From NCBI RefSeq assembly GCF_008084145.1, contig NZ_VSDO01000001.1:1-64000 (forward strand): a stretch of 64,000 bases of DNA, read 5' to 3'. Of this stretch, positions 26,501 through 36,458 are shown one piece after another. The position numbers were made by a program, and so were the translations under genes. The notes below the pieces were generated by a model that saw only the letters and a program-made list of their open reading frames with translations, did no database searches and was not told the DNA's origin. The first letter of the stretch is position 1. Every line of letters begins with the position of its first letter. This DNA comes from Paenibacillus faecis (GTDB lineage: Bacteria; Bacillota; Bacilli; Paenibacillales; Paenibacillaceae).

Positions 26501-27592
26501 TTATTTCTGCATTCTTTTTTTCCGCCGCAGCAGCATGACGCTAAGCAGAACAAGCGGCATCCCGAACTGAAAATAGGGGTCCACCCGGTTTACGACCACG
26601 TCGATGCCGAGCCAAAGATGGTGCGAAAAGTTCGGGGAGGCAAAGGATGCGGCAAAAATCAGCAGCCCGGTCGGGATCACCCATTTCCGGTATCCGATTT
26701 TTGTAATTTGAGCAAGTCCTGTAACGGCTCCGATATAGAACATGAGAATTTTAACCCCCAACCCGACAAACAGGACGATGACAAACAGCACGTCCATTCG
26801 TTCAAAAACCTCCGCAGCTTCGATTAATTGCACGACTTGAAGCAGCGGAAACATAATTACTTTTGTCAATGCCGGCCCCATCACCAAAATATTGATTTGA
26901 TTGATGATCGTCAACCCGATCGCGGTGCAGATATACGAGATCATCATGGCTTTTCCCAAGCTTTTACCTTTCTTTACCAACGGGAAGAAGACGAGGAACA
27001 GCAAGCTCTGCCCGAACGGAAACGAGACCGTTTCAGGTAAAGCCGCCGAAATAACCGGTCCTAACCCGTTCTCGAGAACGGGCTGCATAAATTCAAGATG
27101 AACCATTCCTTTTCCTATGATCATAAAGATCAGCAGCAGATAGCTTAAAATTACGGTAGGCAGCAGAGCGAGACAAACTAAAAATACAATATGGGGCCCG
27201 TAACGGACACTGTTGCCCACGACGAGAATTCCGATTAACATGAGGACCGCCAACGGAGTCCGATTCAACAGCGCAAATGCGGCAAGCTCTCCTAGGTCGC
27301 GTAAGTTCCGGGAGGACTCGTAGGCAAAGTAGAACACCAACATGAAACCGACGCCCTTACCAATCCACTTTCCCAAAAAGTGGATGCACAGTTCGTAAAG
27401 GCTTCGATTCGGATTCATCTTGTGGATCCAGAGATACAAAAGAAGCAGCATAAAGCCGACGGCGGACCCGATCAGCATGGAGAGCCAGGCATCCTGGCCG
27501 GCATCCGCAGCCATCTGAAACAGGGTGGTGCTGCCGATTTCAAAGAGGATAAAACAGGCGATCAATTCGGCTAATCTGCTCTCTTCGTTCAT
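26501..27592 (-). CDS. Spore germination permease, GerB family
   Basis: A 363-residue inner-membrane protein with about ten hydrophobic helices. It is the endospore germination (GerAB/GerB) member of the amino acid-polyamine-organocation superfamily. It binds the germinant within the GerA-GerB-GerC receptor. The N-terminal ELIACFILFEIGSTTLF and the central LNRTPLAVLMLIG regions are typical. It is the last of the three ger genes, 25 bp after gerC. The germinant is unknown. Confidence 0.93.
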   Translation of the reverse strand: MNEESRLAELIACFILFEIGSTTLFQMAADAGQDAWLSMLIGSAVGFMLLLLYLWIHKMNPNRSLYELCIHFLGKWIGKGVGFMLVFYFAYESSRNLRDLGELAAFALLNRTPLAVLMLIGILVVGNSVRYGPHIVFLVCLALLPTVILSYLLLIFMIIGKGMVHLEFMQPVLENGLGPVISAALPETVSFPFGQSLLFLVFFPLVKKGKSLGKAMMISYICTAIGLTIINQINILVMGPALTKVIMFPLLQVVQLIEAAEVFERMDVLFVIVLFVGLGVKILMFYIGAVTGLAQITKIGYRKWVIPTGLLIFAASFASPNFSHHLWLGIDVVVNRVDPYFQFGMPLVLLSVMLLRRKKRMQK

Positions 27593-27616
27593 CCTACTCC
27601 CCCCTCTTCCACCTTG

Positions 27617-28852
27617 TTATCTGTCCTGCTCTCCGGTCTCTTTTTGAAGCTGCTCGAACGATTTTTTGATGAGTCCCGGTCGCTGTACGGAAACATGGAC
27701 TTCCGTATCCAGTTCGATGTGAGCCAATTCGTCTTCCCAGGTAGCCTTGATCTCTCTCCATGTTTTCGGGTATTTACGATGTACTTTATCGGCGAATCCC
27801 GGCAGATCGACACGCATCCGTTTGCTTGCTTTCCACCCGGCCTGTATAATTGCGAGAATGTCTTCTTCCAGCGTTTTTTCGATCTTGCGGATCACTTCCG
27901 GTTTGGTCAAATCGCCATTGCATTGGAACTCCAGTAAATCTCCTTTGGCTTTTACCTTGATCTTCATTTTGAAATGCTCCCCGGACTTGATCGGCGTGAC
28001 GGTTGTTTTCGCGTTGGTGATCCGGAATGATGACTGCTTTTTTTCCTGACTCCCTTCAGAACAACCAAATGCCAATGTACTCCCTTTGACGTGATCGGAT
28101 AGCCAGGAAATGCCGAAGCTCTCCTCCCGGTTCATCCAGCCTACGAAACGATCGCGGTGAAACACACCCAGCCGGGTGAGTTTTAACGTACCCGGTGAAG
28201 ATGTCGTCTGCTCCAACGATTCCATCCCGCTTTGTCCTTTGCCGGTGAATTCTAACACGGGGACGCCCGCCGCCCCCGCGTCCGAAAGTACCTTTTGGGC
28301 GAGCTCATATACTTTGACTTTAGGAAAAATGGAGGAAAAGTTGCTTTCTTTTTGAATAATTTCGGCCAAGGCCGTACCCGGCATCGTTTCGGAAGGTACG
28401 ACTTTAGTTAAAATATCGCGGGCTTTACCGTCCGTCAGGGCGACCAATACCGTCTCCCGCGCATCATTGTTCCGAAAGTAGAGTCCCAAAATCTCACTGA
28501 TGCCGAATTCGGCCGCTTCTCGTCCAATCACCAAAAGATCCGTATGGGCGAAATACAGTCTGCGCGGATTTTCCACATATCCCAAATCCGCCGCCTCCCT
28601 AATTGAAGAGCCTACGGTCGTAAATACATGGACGCTGGGCTTTCCTCCCCCACCTCCACCGCCGCTCCCGCTCTGAGCGGTTCCCATCGCCGACGGCACG
28701 GCGATCTGATACGACATCGACCATTTCCCGTTCTCCCGGTCGAATCCGGTGGCAACCGTGATCCCCAGTTCGTTCAGTTCCGTCCGGTTCCAACATCCGG
28801 TTACAAACAAGGATAACAGCACCAATAGGCAACAAGTTCGGATCCTGCGCAT
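27617..28852 (-). CDS. Spore germination lipoprotein, Ger(x)C family
   Basis: A 411-residue lipoprotein. N-terminal signal with lipobox VTGC (Cys at residue 20) followed by WNRTELNELGITVATGFD, the hallmark start of GerC proteins. C-terminal Ger(x)C domain at ~220-395. An unusual glycine run (GSGGGGGGG) lies near residue 63. The third receptor subunit, anchored on the outside of the inner spore membrane. 13 bp after gerA. Confidence 0.94.
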   Translation of the reverse strand: MRRIRTCCLLVLLSLFVTGCWNRTELNELGITVATGFDRENGKWSMSYQIAVPSAMGTAQSGSGGGGGGGKPSVHVFTTVGSSIREAADLGYVENPRRLYFAHTDLLVIGREAAEFGISEILGLYFRNNDARETVLVALTDGKARDILTKVVPSETMPGTALAEIIQKESNFSSIFPKVKVYELAQKVLSDAGAAGVPVLEFTGKGQSGMESLEQTTSSPGTLKLTRLGVFHRDRFVGWMNREESFGISWLSDHVKGSTLAFGCSEGSQEKKQSSFRITNAKTTVTPIKSGEHFKMKIKVKAKGDLLEFQCNGDLTKPEVIRKIEKTLEEDILAIIQAGWKASKRMRVDLPGFADKVHRKYPKTWREIKATWEDELAHIELDTEVHVSVQRPGLIKKSFEQLQKETGEQDR

Positions 28853-28864
28853 CTGAGGTTCTCC

Positions 28865-30376
28865 TTATTTTGAATTCTTGCTTTGCTTTTTGGAGGCTTG
28901 GCGGTCCCGATTATCCGAGCTAATGTAGGACGGACGCGTTTTAAGCAGCGGCCAAGGCGCCCGGATCAACACATCCTTCAGATTTGTAAAGCTTAACGGA
29001 GCAAGGGGCAGGAAATAGGGAACTCCAAACGATTTCAGCGAAACCATGTGTATCAATAAGGGAATCCCGCCCGCCAGAATTCCGTACAGTCCGAAAGTGC
29101 CGGCAAGCAGCATCAGCGCGAAGCGGACGAGCCGGACCGCCGCGGACATACTGAAGTAAGGGATCACAAAATTCGAGATCGCCGTAAAGGAAACGATAAT
29201 AACCATCGCGGCGGACACGAGCCCCGCCTGTACGGCGGCCTGCCCTAATACGAGCGCGCCGACAATGGAAATGGCCGGCCCGACCACCCTAGGCATGCGT
29301 ACGCCGGCTTCGCGGATGACTTCGAAAGTCAGCTCCATCAGCAAAGCTTCAAGCAAGGCCGGCAGCGGCGTTCCCTCCCGCTGGGCGGCGAGACTGATCA
29401 GCAGCGTGGTCGGAATCATTTCCTGCTGAAATGTCGTCACCGCGATATAGAGCGAGGGCAGCAGCAAAGCCACCAAGAAGGAAAAAAGCCGGATCAGACG
29501 GAGAAAGCTGGAAATATCATAACGCTGGTAGTAGTCCTCACTCGCAAGAAAGAACTTGAAGAAAGTCACGGGAGCAACCAACACAAATGGACTGCCGTCC
29601 ACCAGAATGGCGACCTGACCGTCCAGAAGATTTCCCGCGACGGCATCCGGACGCTCCGTGTTAATAAGCGTCGGAAAAGGCGTAGCCGTCGTGTCTTGGA
29701 TATACTCCTCGATATACCCGCTTTCCAGGATACTATCCACATCAATACGATCGAGCCGGGTCAACACTTCTTTTACGACTTCATCTTTAGCGATCCCATT
29801 GATATAAGCCACCGAGACCCGCGTTTTCGTCACGCGTCCGATCGTGCGGTCTTCAAATCTTAACTCCGGGGATCGGATTTTTCGCCGGATCAGCGCAATG
29901 TTGGTTGCGACGTCCTCCGTAAATCCCTCCTTGGGGCCACGGATCACCGTTTGCGAAGAAGGTTCCTCTACGGATCTCCTCCTTCCCCCTGGAAGTGAAA
30001 CGATCGCCGCGCTCGGAATTCCGTCGATCAACATGACCGTTGAACCGTCAAGGACGGCCTGAATCAAGTTATCGATGTTGCCCGACTTTCTCAAATCACC
30101 TGGGATGATATCCACGATGGAGGAAGGGGAAGGTTTCCCTTGATTTTCCCCCAGTAAAAAATCGTTGACGGTGGCTATCATTTTATTGATGCTCTTCAGG
30201 TCCACCAGCCCGTTGAAATAACAAATCGCCGCGACGGGAGAGCTTTCTCCGGGCAAGATGATCTCCCGGGCTTTAAAATCGGAGCTTTTGCCCAGGCGGT
30301 TCCGGAAGATCTCAACGCTTTGCGATAGATCCGAAGGAAGGTTTTCGTTGGAATCCTGGTTTCCTTTACCCACCAT
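28865..30376 (-). CDS. Spore germination receptor subunit, GerA family
   Basis: A 503-residue protein with a soluble N-terminal domain (~1-290) and four to five C-terminal membrane helices. The conserved segment SLAAQREGTPLPALLEALLM follows the first helix. With GerB and GerC it forms a nutrient germinant receptor in the spore inner membrane. First gene of the ger operon, which would normally be transcribed in the forespore; no sigma-G promoter was assigned. Confidence 0.94.
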   Translation of the reverse strand: MVGKGNQDSNENLPSDLSQSVEIFRNRLGKSSDFKAREIILPGESSPVAAICYFNGLVDLKSINKMIATVNDFLLGENQGKPSPSSIVDIIPGDLRKSGNIDNLIQAVLDGSTVMLIDGIPSAAIVSLPGGRRRSVEEPSSQTVIRGPKEGFTEDVATNIALIRRKIRSPELRFEDRTIGRVTKTRVSVAYINGIAKDEVVKEVLTRLDRIDVDSILESGYIEEYIQDTTATPFPTLINTERPDAVAGNLLDGQVAILVDGSPFVLVAPVTFFKFFLASEDYYQRYDISSFLRLIRLFSFLVALLLPSLYIAVTTFQQEMIPTTLLISLAAQREGTPLPALLEALLMELTFEVIREAGVRMPRVVGPAISIVGALVLGQAAVQAGLVSAAMVIIVSFTAISNFVIPYFSMSAAVRLVRFALMLLAGTFGLYGILAGGIPLLIHMVSLKSFGVPYFLPLAPLSFTNLKDVLIRAPWPLLKTRPSYISSDNRDRQASKKQSKNSK

Positions 30377-30509
30377 TACCCCTTACCCTTTCCGCATTTG
30401 TCGTATTTTGTAATATACCCCACTCTTTCGACGGTATTCTTCAAAAGCCAAGCGCTATTAATGTTATAATCAGATGGAAACAACACAAGTCAAAGGGAGA
30501 GAATGATCC

Positions 30510-31655
30510 GTGATTGAAATGCGCAAAGGCGACAGTTTGAATTACTCCAATCAGATTCCGGGCTGGGCGAAGATCGCACATCTCGTGATTTTCTTCTTTC
30601 TGGCCCTGTTGAGTCTCGGCGGCTTCGGATTAGGCGCTTATCTGCTTTGGACGGGGTTGTGGGGCGGCGCGCTGCTGTCCCTGGTTACCGGCGCCGTTAT
30701 CTCCTGGGCGGCCTGGTTCACATGGAAGAACAGCAAATTATATACCGATCACCGGTTTGAAACGGGGCTGAATGACGAGGGATTCTTCAGCTATTACAAG
30801 GATCTGAAACAAGGAACGGAAAGGAAGCATCTGATTCCCTACGGCAGCATGAGAGAGGTTTTGATTGCCCGAAAAACACGCTATCTCCCCACCGGCGGGA
30901 ACAGGCCGGGATCCTACCGTATTGGCGCCCAGATGATCATCCAGTGGGAGGATAAGCGTGGGGAAACGGATTACGCTTTTTTCGGGATGGAGAACAAAGA
31001 GGAGGTAATTCAATGGGTCGGGCGATTTTTGAGCCAGGGGGTGACCGTGATGACTTCCACCGCAAATGTCTCCCTGGCCGCTCCTGCGGATTACCAAACC
31101 GGTTACGGGCAATTGGAGAAACAATCTTACGCGGGCGAAGCCGATTTGAATGACATCGGAACGATTACAAGAAAAGACCTCCCGGCTTGGCGCAGTCCGG
31201 AAATGGAACAGGCCCGGGAATTAAAGCGACAACAGCACGATAAGAAATGGTTTAAACCTTTATATTTGGTTCTTCTCATGGTCAACCTGCTGATCGCCGC
31301 CTTATGGATGCCGAATTGGGAGGTGGCCGAAGACGTATTCTCGGAAAATTCGCCATCGTTTACGTTCATCTTGATCAATACGGTCGCGCTCTTTATCTTC
31401 GGCAGGTATTGGAGAGCTACCCGGCGCTGGTTCCGCCCGCTTGTGGATACGCTGCTGATCTATGCCGTTCAGGCCTTGGGACTGGCCGTTTCAGGCCTGT
31501 TTCGGAAATCCACCGCTATGTATTACGAGGCGGCGTGGATCGACACGCTCACCGTAGGGGTGTTCATCTGCCTCAGCTTCGCCGCGGCCCAGCTCGCCGC
31601 CCGAGTACGAAAAGCCCGCCGAGCCAGGAACGAAAGGCATTCGGCGGGCGGGTAA
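30510..31655 (+). CDS. Membrane protein of unknown function
   Basis: A 381-residue protein with two N-terminal transmembrane segments (~15-42, 45-65), a soluble middle region (~75-240) with a short PH-like stretch (QWEDKRGETDYAFFG) and three C-terminal membrane segments (~250-270, ~285-305, ~315-360) ending in a basic tail. The GTG start has AAAGGGAG before it. No family is recognised. It overlaps nothing and is divergent from gerA. Confidence 0.7.
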   Translation: MIEMRKGDSLNYSNQIPGWAKIAHLVIFFFLALLSLGGFGLGAYLLWTGLWGGALLSLVTGAVISWAAWFTWKNSKLYTDHRFETGLNDEGFFSYYKDLKQGTERKHLIPYGSMREVLIARKTRYLPTGGNRPGSYRIGAQMIIQWEDKRGETDYAFFGMENKEEVIQWVGRFLSQGVTVMTSTANVSLAAPADYQTGYGQLEKQSYAGEADLNDIGTITRKDLPAWRSPEMEQARELKRQQHDKKWFKPLYLVLLMVNLLIAALWMPNWEVAEDVFSENSPSFTFILINTVALFIFGRYWRATRRWFRPLVDTLLIYAVQALGLAVSGLFRKSTAMYYEAAWIDTLTVGVFICLSFAAAQLAARVRKARRARNERHSAGG

Positions 31656-31679
31656 TCCATGCTCTGGATGATGATGGAA

Positions 31680-32870
31680 TCAAGCTGACTTTTTACTTCT
31701 GGTGACCAGCATAAAGGCCAGAAACATCACAAGAAAAAGTACCATAAAACCGGCGGAATAACGATACATAACCGCATAATCGGTCGCGGAAGCAATCGCC
31801 CCGAGGATCAAGGCGCCAATGGCCACTCCAAAATCCGTGGAATTGTAGAACATACTGTTCGCCGTGCCGTACTGCTCGGGAGCCGAAGAGCGAAGCATCC
31901 AGGCTTGAATCGTCGGCTGAATGGCGCCGAAGCCCAAGCCGTAAAGGAGCGCCGACAGAATCAACAGCGGCATCGATCCCGCGTACGACAACACAGTCAT
32001 GCTCGCCACGACCAGGATCGCGGCCGGTATCAGCACCGCCGCGGGGCCTCTGCGGTCAAACACGCGTCCCGAAACCGGCCGAATGACGATGATCGTCACC
32101 GCGTTAAACAGAAAGAACAATCCGACTTGAGCAAGGTGCCTGAAATCGCCGTATAGAGCGATAAAACTCAACAAACCGCTATAAGTAATCGATAACGTCA
32201 CATTGAGCAGGGCCGGCAGCAGCAGTTCCGTGTTGAATTTGGCCGGCTTTCTTTCCCCTGCCTCCCCTCCGGGACTCGAGATCTGCGGGGCCGGGGGAAT
32301 CGAGCGGGTCAGCAGCAAGATCGGCAGGATCAAAGCGACCGTGACCGTACCGGCCGCACTAAGCGTACCGAATCCGGCCTGCTTCATCACATTCAAACCG
32401 ACCATCGGCCCGATCGACATCGCCAGGCTCGTGGACAGGCCGAAATAGCCGATCCCCTCCCCCATACGACGAAGAGGGATGATTTGCGAAACAAGGGTCG
32501 GTAAAATGGTACTGGCCATGCCGAACCCAACCCCGTAACCGGCGCGCATCAGCAGCAGGCTTTCGACCGACCCGGCCCATACATAGATCCCTGTCGTGAC
32601 GGCGGCGATGATCAGACCGGCAAACAGCAGCGCGTTTCTGGACCATCTTTTTAACATCGCCGCCGTCAGGAAACGAGTAAGGATGGCCGAGAGCGCAAAA
32701 ACGCTCGTGACCAGACTGACCTGCAAATCCCCGGCATGAAATTCATTTTTGACATAGGCTGGAAACGACGACAACAGCATTTGCAAATTCAAGAACAATA
32801 AAAAGGAGCATACCGTCAAGGATATGAACGATTTGCCCCATAGCCTGTCCCCGTGTAACTCTTGATTCAA
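31680..32870 (-). CDS. MFS transporter
   Basis: A 396-residue major facilitator with 12 predicted helices, most like small-drug efflux or sugar-exporter-like members. The loop 2-3 signature is seen in LKRWSRNALLFAG, and the second-half repeat in RPVSGRVFDRRGPAA. The TTG at 32870 has GGGAGAG six bases before it; an in-frame GTG at 32885 has no site. It follows the MarR gene by about 25 bp and is most likely co-transcribed with and repressed by it. Confidence 0.88.
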   Translation of the reverse strand: MNQELHGDRLWGKSFISLTVCSFLLFLNLQMLLSSFPAYVKNEFHAGDLQVSLVTSVFALSAILTRFLTAAMLKRWSRNALLFAGLIIAAVTTGIYVWAGSVESLLLMRAGYGVGFGMASTILPTLVSQIIPLRRMGEGIGYFGLSTSLAMSIGPMVGLNVMKQAGFGTLSAAGTVTVALILPILLLTRSIPPAPQISSPGGEAGERKPAKFNTELLLPALLNVTLSITYSGLLSFIALYGDFRHLAQVGLFFLFNAVTIIVIRPVSGRVFDRRGPAAVLIPAAILVVASMTVLSYAGSMPLLILSALLYGLGFGAIQPTIQAWMLRSSAPEQYGTANSMFYNSTDFGVAIGALILGAIASATDYAVMYRYSAGFMVLFLVMFLAFMLVTRSKKSA

Positions 32871-32895
32871 GTTGATCTCTCCCACTCTATCTTGT

Positions 32896-33351
32896 CTAAG
32901 AAGTACCTTCGGCCTCGATCAGGCTGCCTACATGACGGTTAATCCGCAGGAGAAGTTCGAGCAATTGCCCGTATTCCTCCTCGGTCATACACGCCTTTAC
33001 GTCCTCGGTGACTCCGGCCTCAATGGCGATCGTGTCCCGGATCAGCGCCTTGCCCCGTTCCGTGCTGAAGACGAGAAAGGAGCGGCGATCCTGTATTCCC
33101 GCCTTTTTGTGGACCAACCCCTTCGTCTCCAGATGATCGAGAATCCGGGTGGTGGTTGGCTTGTCTTTTCCCGTACGGCGGGCGATTTCCCGCTGAATCA
33201 GGCCTTCGGCACGGTCGATCTGAAACAGGACGGACCACTGTTCCGGCGTGATATCGTATTCCCGCAGCCTGCTTTGCAGGAGGCCAGCAATTTTCCGGTA
33301 AGTGACGCCCATAATAAAACCGATAGCCAGATGAGTATCCTGCGCTTCCAT
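32896..33351 (-). CDS. MarR family transcriptional regulator
   Basis: A 151-residue winged-helix regulator: ITPEQWSVLFQIDRAEGLIQ, then recognition helix RRTGKDKPTTTRILDHLETKG and the wing VHKKAGIQDRRSFLVFST (parts quoted separately). Such proteins respond to small phenolic or drug-like ligands. A likely operator lies just upstream (33373-33390). First gene of a two-gene unit with the MFS transporter. Confidence 0.92.
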   Translation of the reverse strand: MEAQDTHLAIGFIMGVTYRKIAGLLQSRLREYDITPEQWSVLFQIDRAEGLIQREIARRTGKDKPTTTRILDHLETKGLVHKKAGIQDRRSFLVFSTERGKALIRDTIAIEAGVTEDVKACMTEEEYGQLLELLLRINRHVGSLIEAEGTS

Positions 33352-33372
33352 ACAGAACGTCCTCTCTTAAAT

Positions 33373-33390
33373 TAGTTGCTTAAACAACTA
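33373..33390 (-). promoter_or_regulatory. Probable MarR operator
   Basis: TAGTTGCTTAAACAACTA is an 18-bp dyad, TAGTTG-N6-CAACTA, 22 bp before the marR start. A further half-site GCAACTAA lies at 33400-33407. Confidence 0.65.
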
Positions 33391-33574
33391 TAACAAAAGC
33401 AACTAATTCCGTCAACGGCGAAGGTCAAAATCATCCCCCCATCTGACGGGCGGTTTGCTCTAAGGCTATAAGCCTTTATTACCGGCTCGCGCCTAAAGGC
33501 GCTAGCTCTACTACGTTCAAGCTACTATGCCGTTGCCGCTTTGCCTACCCCTGCAGGGATCGATTATACTGGTA

Positions 33575-34027
33575 CCCCGTCAGACAACCTCGACATAAAA
33601 TTCCTGCATATGATGTGCATGTTTTTTTGTTTGGGGCCAAAAATTTCATAATTCCTGCAAATCTGCCACTGTCGTTGCATTAAACCTGACATAGTGTTGC
33701 CGACCCCGCAATCTCACTTGCCGCCCGTTAAAATAGCGGCGTTTTGGGCTGCTATTTCGCCCAAATTCGCTTTTTCGGGGAAAATAGCGGCTAAAAAGGG
33801 CTTTATTTCTCTGGTGCGAGTCCAAAAATCGGTTTTCGACCCGCTTTTCCTTAAAATAAGGCCCCAAAGGACCGCTATTTCTCGCCGAAGGGACGAATTC
33901 GACAAAATAGCGCCTCAAAAAGCCCTTATCACTCGCCCGGCTTCTAAGGGTGGCGAGATTACGGCCATTAGACCTTTCCCCTCGGGGAACGGCCTAAATT
34001 CCTGCAGATTGCATCTTTAGCGTTGGA
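33575..34027 (-). repeat. Repeat element B, copy 2 (split by element A)
   Basis: Its two ends match the other B copies: 33575-33666 (CCCCGTCAG ... CTGCAAATCTGC) and ~33955-34027 (...CCTGCAGATTGCATC ... TTGGA). The middle, which holds GATTTTAGAGAAACGAGCC in the other copies, is replaced by element A. Confidence 0.75.
33667..33950 (+). repeat. Repeat element A, copy 2 (uninterrupted reference copy)
   Basis: Begins CACTGTCGTTGCATTAAACC, then TGACATAGTGTTGCC, the modules AAAATAGCGGC/GGGCTGCTATTTC, and AATAGCGGCTAAAAAGGGC, the exact site where the IS4 element interrupts copy 3. It ends near TTATCACTCGCCCGGC. Confidence 0.8.
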
Positions 34028-34289
34028 AGCTTGGAAGCAAGCACACTAGGCGCCTCTTTGGATGTGACATATCACTTCGATTAGCCATTAAGCCACCTTT
34101 TCCTTTCGTTATACATCGTAGCTTGAACACTCCTTTGATAACGACCCCATCAGGTGTTTTTGCTATTAGCAGCACTATACCACCCACATAGCAGGTGTTT
34201 TCTTGTTTCGCACGCTTCGCGAGTTCAACTGGTTAAAGCCACAAATAAAAGACCCGTTCGGCATAAGACCGACGAGTCTAGTAGTGACG

Positions 34290-34712
34290 CTAAGTTACCC
34301 GAAACGTCCCCGTACCAAAGGCGCACAAGTCCCCATCCCTCGTATGAAGCGTTGCTTGGGCGGTAACCGATTTGCGCGAAACATGGATCGCCTCGGCCGT
34401 GACGGTAACCGGCCCCTGTCCGGACTCCGCCTTGGCCACATAGTTAAGATTGAGATTGGTCGTCACGACGCTCGCGCCCGGTTTCAAGATCATCGCCAGC
34501 AGCCCCATCGTCGAGTCCATCATCGCCGCGTGAACCCCGCCGTGCAGTATTCCGATCATGTTCAAGTGATGCGGCTGAATCTCGAGCGTAGCGACAACTT
34601 TCCGGTCATCCGCGGCTTCCAGCTTGCAGCCGAGCAGCTCCCATAAAGTGCCCTTAGCGGCTTTATCCCATATCTCCCAATCCGGATGCCGCCCTTCTGT
34701 ATTCGTTTTCAT
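34290..34712 (-). CDS. PaaI family hotdog-fold thioesterase
   Basis: A 140-residue hotdog thioesterase, probably hydrolysing acyl- or phenylacetyl-CoA-type thioesters. The HGGVHAAMMDSTMGLLA helix with the GG and catalytic Asp positions of the PaaI/YdiI group is clear, as is the closing strand KAESGQGPVTVTAE. The start ATG 34712 is preceded by AAAGGAGGG and lies four bases after the acyl-CoA ligase stop, so it is the last gene of the beta-oxidation operon, perhaps recycling CoA. Confidence 0.9.
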   Translation of the reverse strand: MKTNTEGRHPDWEIWDKAAKGTLWELLGCKLEAADDRKVVATLEIQPHHLNMIGILHGGVHAAMMDSTMGLLAMILKPGASVVTTNLNLNYVAKAESGQGPVTVTAEAIHVSRKSVTAQATLHTRDGDLCAFGTGTFRVT

Positions 34713-34716
34713 AACA

Positions 34717-36429
34717 TCACCCTCCTTTCCGCTCCATTTCATCGTCGCTCGGTCCTTGCAGCCTTGCGGCTTCTTCCTCGACCAATTTACGGCGGAGCAC
34801 CTTTCCGGCCAGCGTCTTGGGAAGACTCTCCCGAAACTCGTAGATTTTGGGGACCTTGTAAGCCGCAAGCTTGCCTTTGCACCACAGCTTCAGCTCTTCC
34901 TCATCGGGAACGGCGCCGGCCCGCGGTACGATATAAGCCTTCACCGTTTCGCCGCGATAGGGATCATACACCCCCGCGACAATGGCTTCCTCCACGGCGG
35001 GATGCTCGAACAGCACTTCCTCCACTTCCCGGGGATAGATGTTATAGCCGCCGGCAATAATGAGGTCCTTCCTCCGGTCCAATATATAAAAGAACCCGTC
35101 CTCGTCCATCCTCCCCAAGTCCCCGGTCAAAAGCCAGCCGTCCTTCAGGCATTTATAGGTTTCCTCCGGCTGATTCCAGTACCCCTTCATCACTTGCGGG
35201 CCCTTCACGGCCAGTTCGCCGATCTCCCCGGGCGCCACTTCCGTTAACGTATCCGGCTCGACGATCTTGGCCTCCGTGTCGGGGAAAGGAATGCCGATGG
35301 AACCGTTCTTGCGCTTCTCCCAGATATTATTGGCATGCGTCACCGGCGAGGCCTCCGTTAATCCGTACCCTTCGATCAGTTTCCCGCCGGACAGCGACTC
35401 GAACCGGGACTGCACTTCAAGGGGCAGCGACGCCGCCCCGCTGATGCACACCCGGATCGAAGACAAATCGTATCGGCCGATGTCGGGGTGATGGATCATA
35501 GCCACGTACATCGTGGGCGCTCCGGGAAAAACCGTCGGTTTCTTTCGGTCGATCAACCGCAGCACCTGCCCGACTTCAAAGCGCGGGACAAGCAGGAGGG
35601 TACAGCCCAGCGAAATGGCCTGGTTAAGCAGAACGGTCATACCGAACACATGAAAAAAGGGGAGCGCCGCCATATACCGTTCGCGCCCAGCCCGGGAGCG
35701 GTAAAACCACAGCCGGGTTTGCAAGGTGTTGGCGACCAGGTTGCTGTGGGTCAGCATGACCCCCTTGGCATAACCGGTCGTTCCGCCCGTATACTGCAGG
35801 AGCGCCAAATCCTCGGCCGGCTTTAGCGGCACCTCGACAGGGTCGGGCGAGGATTGCCTTAACAAGGCCGTGAAGGAGAGCACCTTTTCACCGTATTCCA
35901 CATCGGCTTTCATCCCTTCTTTGCGGGCCTTAAGCGGGTATAGCGCATTTTTGGGGAAAGGCAGGTAGTCCTGCAACCGGGTAACGATGATCTTCTCCAG
36001 CGGACGATCCCGCATGGACGATTTCACTCTGGAGACCAGAACGTCGAGCGTCACGATGAGACGCGCCCCCGAATCCGTGAGTTGATGCTCCAGTTCCCGG
36101 GGCATATACAGCGGATTGGTCATCACCACGATACCGCCCATCAGCAAGGTGCCGTAATAGGCGATAGCGGCTTGGGGGCAATTCGGGAGCATCACGGCCA
36201 CCCGGTCCCCTTTGACGATCCCGAGGCGCAGCAGCGCCCGGGCAAAGCGGTAACTCTGTTCCAGCAGACGGGCGTAAGTCGTTTTTTTACCGAAAAAATC
36301 AAGCGCGCATCCTTTCGGATTCGCTTCGGCGGATTGCACAAGAAATTGGGCCAAATTTTGCTCAGGATAAGCGTAGGTCGGTGGTACTTCGGCGGGATAA
36401 TGTCTTAACCAGGGCTTGTCGAACAACAT
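34717..36429 (-). CDS. fadD: Long-chain fatty acid--CoA ligase
   Basis: A 570-residue AMP-forming acyl-CoA synthetase that activates fatty acids for beta-oxidation. The ATP-binding P-loop is LLQYTGGTTGYAKGVMLTHS at ~205; the A5 motif is EGYGLTEASPV near 350; A7-A8 is WLLTGDLGRMDEDGFFYILD followed by RRKDLI; the catalytic Lys is in PKTLAGKVLRRKL near the end. Length matches Bacillus LcfA. It lies between fadE (30 bp upstream) and the thioesterase. Confidence 0.95.
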   Translation of the reverse strand: MLFDKPWLRHYPAEVPPTYAYPEQNLAQFLVQSAEANPKGCALDFFGKKTTYARLLEQSYRFARALLRLGIVKGDRVAVMLPNCPQAAIAYYGTLLMGGIVVMTNPLYMPRELEHQLTDSGARLIVTLDVLVSRVKSSMRDRPLEKIIVTRLQDYLPFPKNALYPLKARKEGMKADVEYGEKVLSFTALLRQSSPDPVEVPLKPAEDLALLQYTGGTTGYAKGVMLTHSNLVANTLQTRLWFYRSRAGRERYMAALPFFHVFGMTVLLNQAISLGCTLLLVPRFEVGQVLRLIDRKKPTVFPGAPTMYVAMIHHPDIGRYDLSSIRVCISGAASLPLEVQSRFESLSGGKLIEGYGLTEASPVTHANNIWEKRKNGSIGIPFPDTEAKIVEPDTLTEVAPGEIGELAVKGPQVMKGYWNQPEETYKCLKDGWLLTGDLGRMDEDGFFYILDRRKDLIIAGGYNIYPREVEEVLFEHPAVEEAIVAGVYDPYRGETVKAYIVPRAGAVPDEEELKLWCKGKLAAYKVPKIYEFRESLPKTLAGKVLRRKLVEEEAARLQGPSDDEMERKGG

Positions 36430-36458
36430 CGCCTTCCCTCCCGTAGATCAGCTTCCTT

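Larger units (their letters stand above)
33440..34242 (-). repeat. Composite repeat, copy 1 (interrupted by element A)
   Basis: Inverted copy of 51139-51665. Both share, in order, GGTTTGCTCT-AGGCTATAAGCC-TTTATTACCGG, TTCAAGCTACTATGCC, CCCCGTCAGACAACCT, element B, GGAAGCAAGCACACTAGGCG, GTAGCTTGAACACTCCT and GCACGCTTCGCG...TCAACTGG. This copy is longer because it holds element A (33667-~33950) and a 27-bp insertion at ~33550-33577. No ORF is supported in the stretch 33408-34289. Confidence 0.85.
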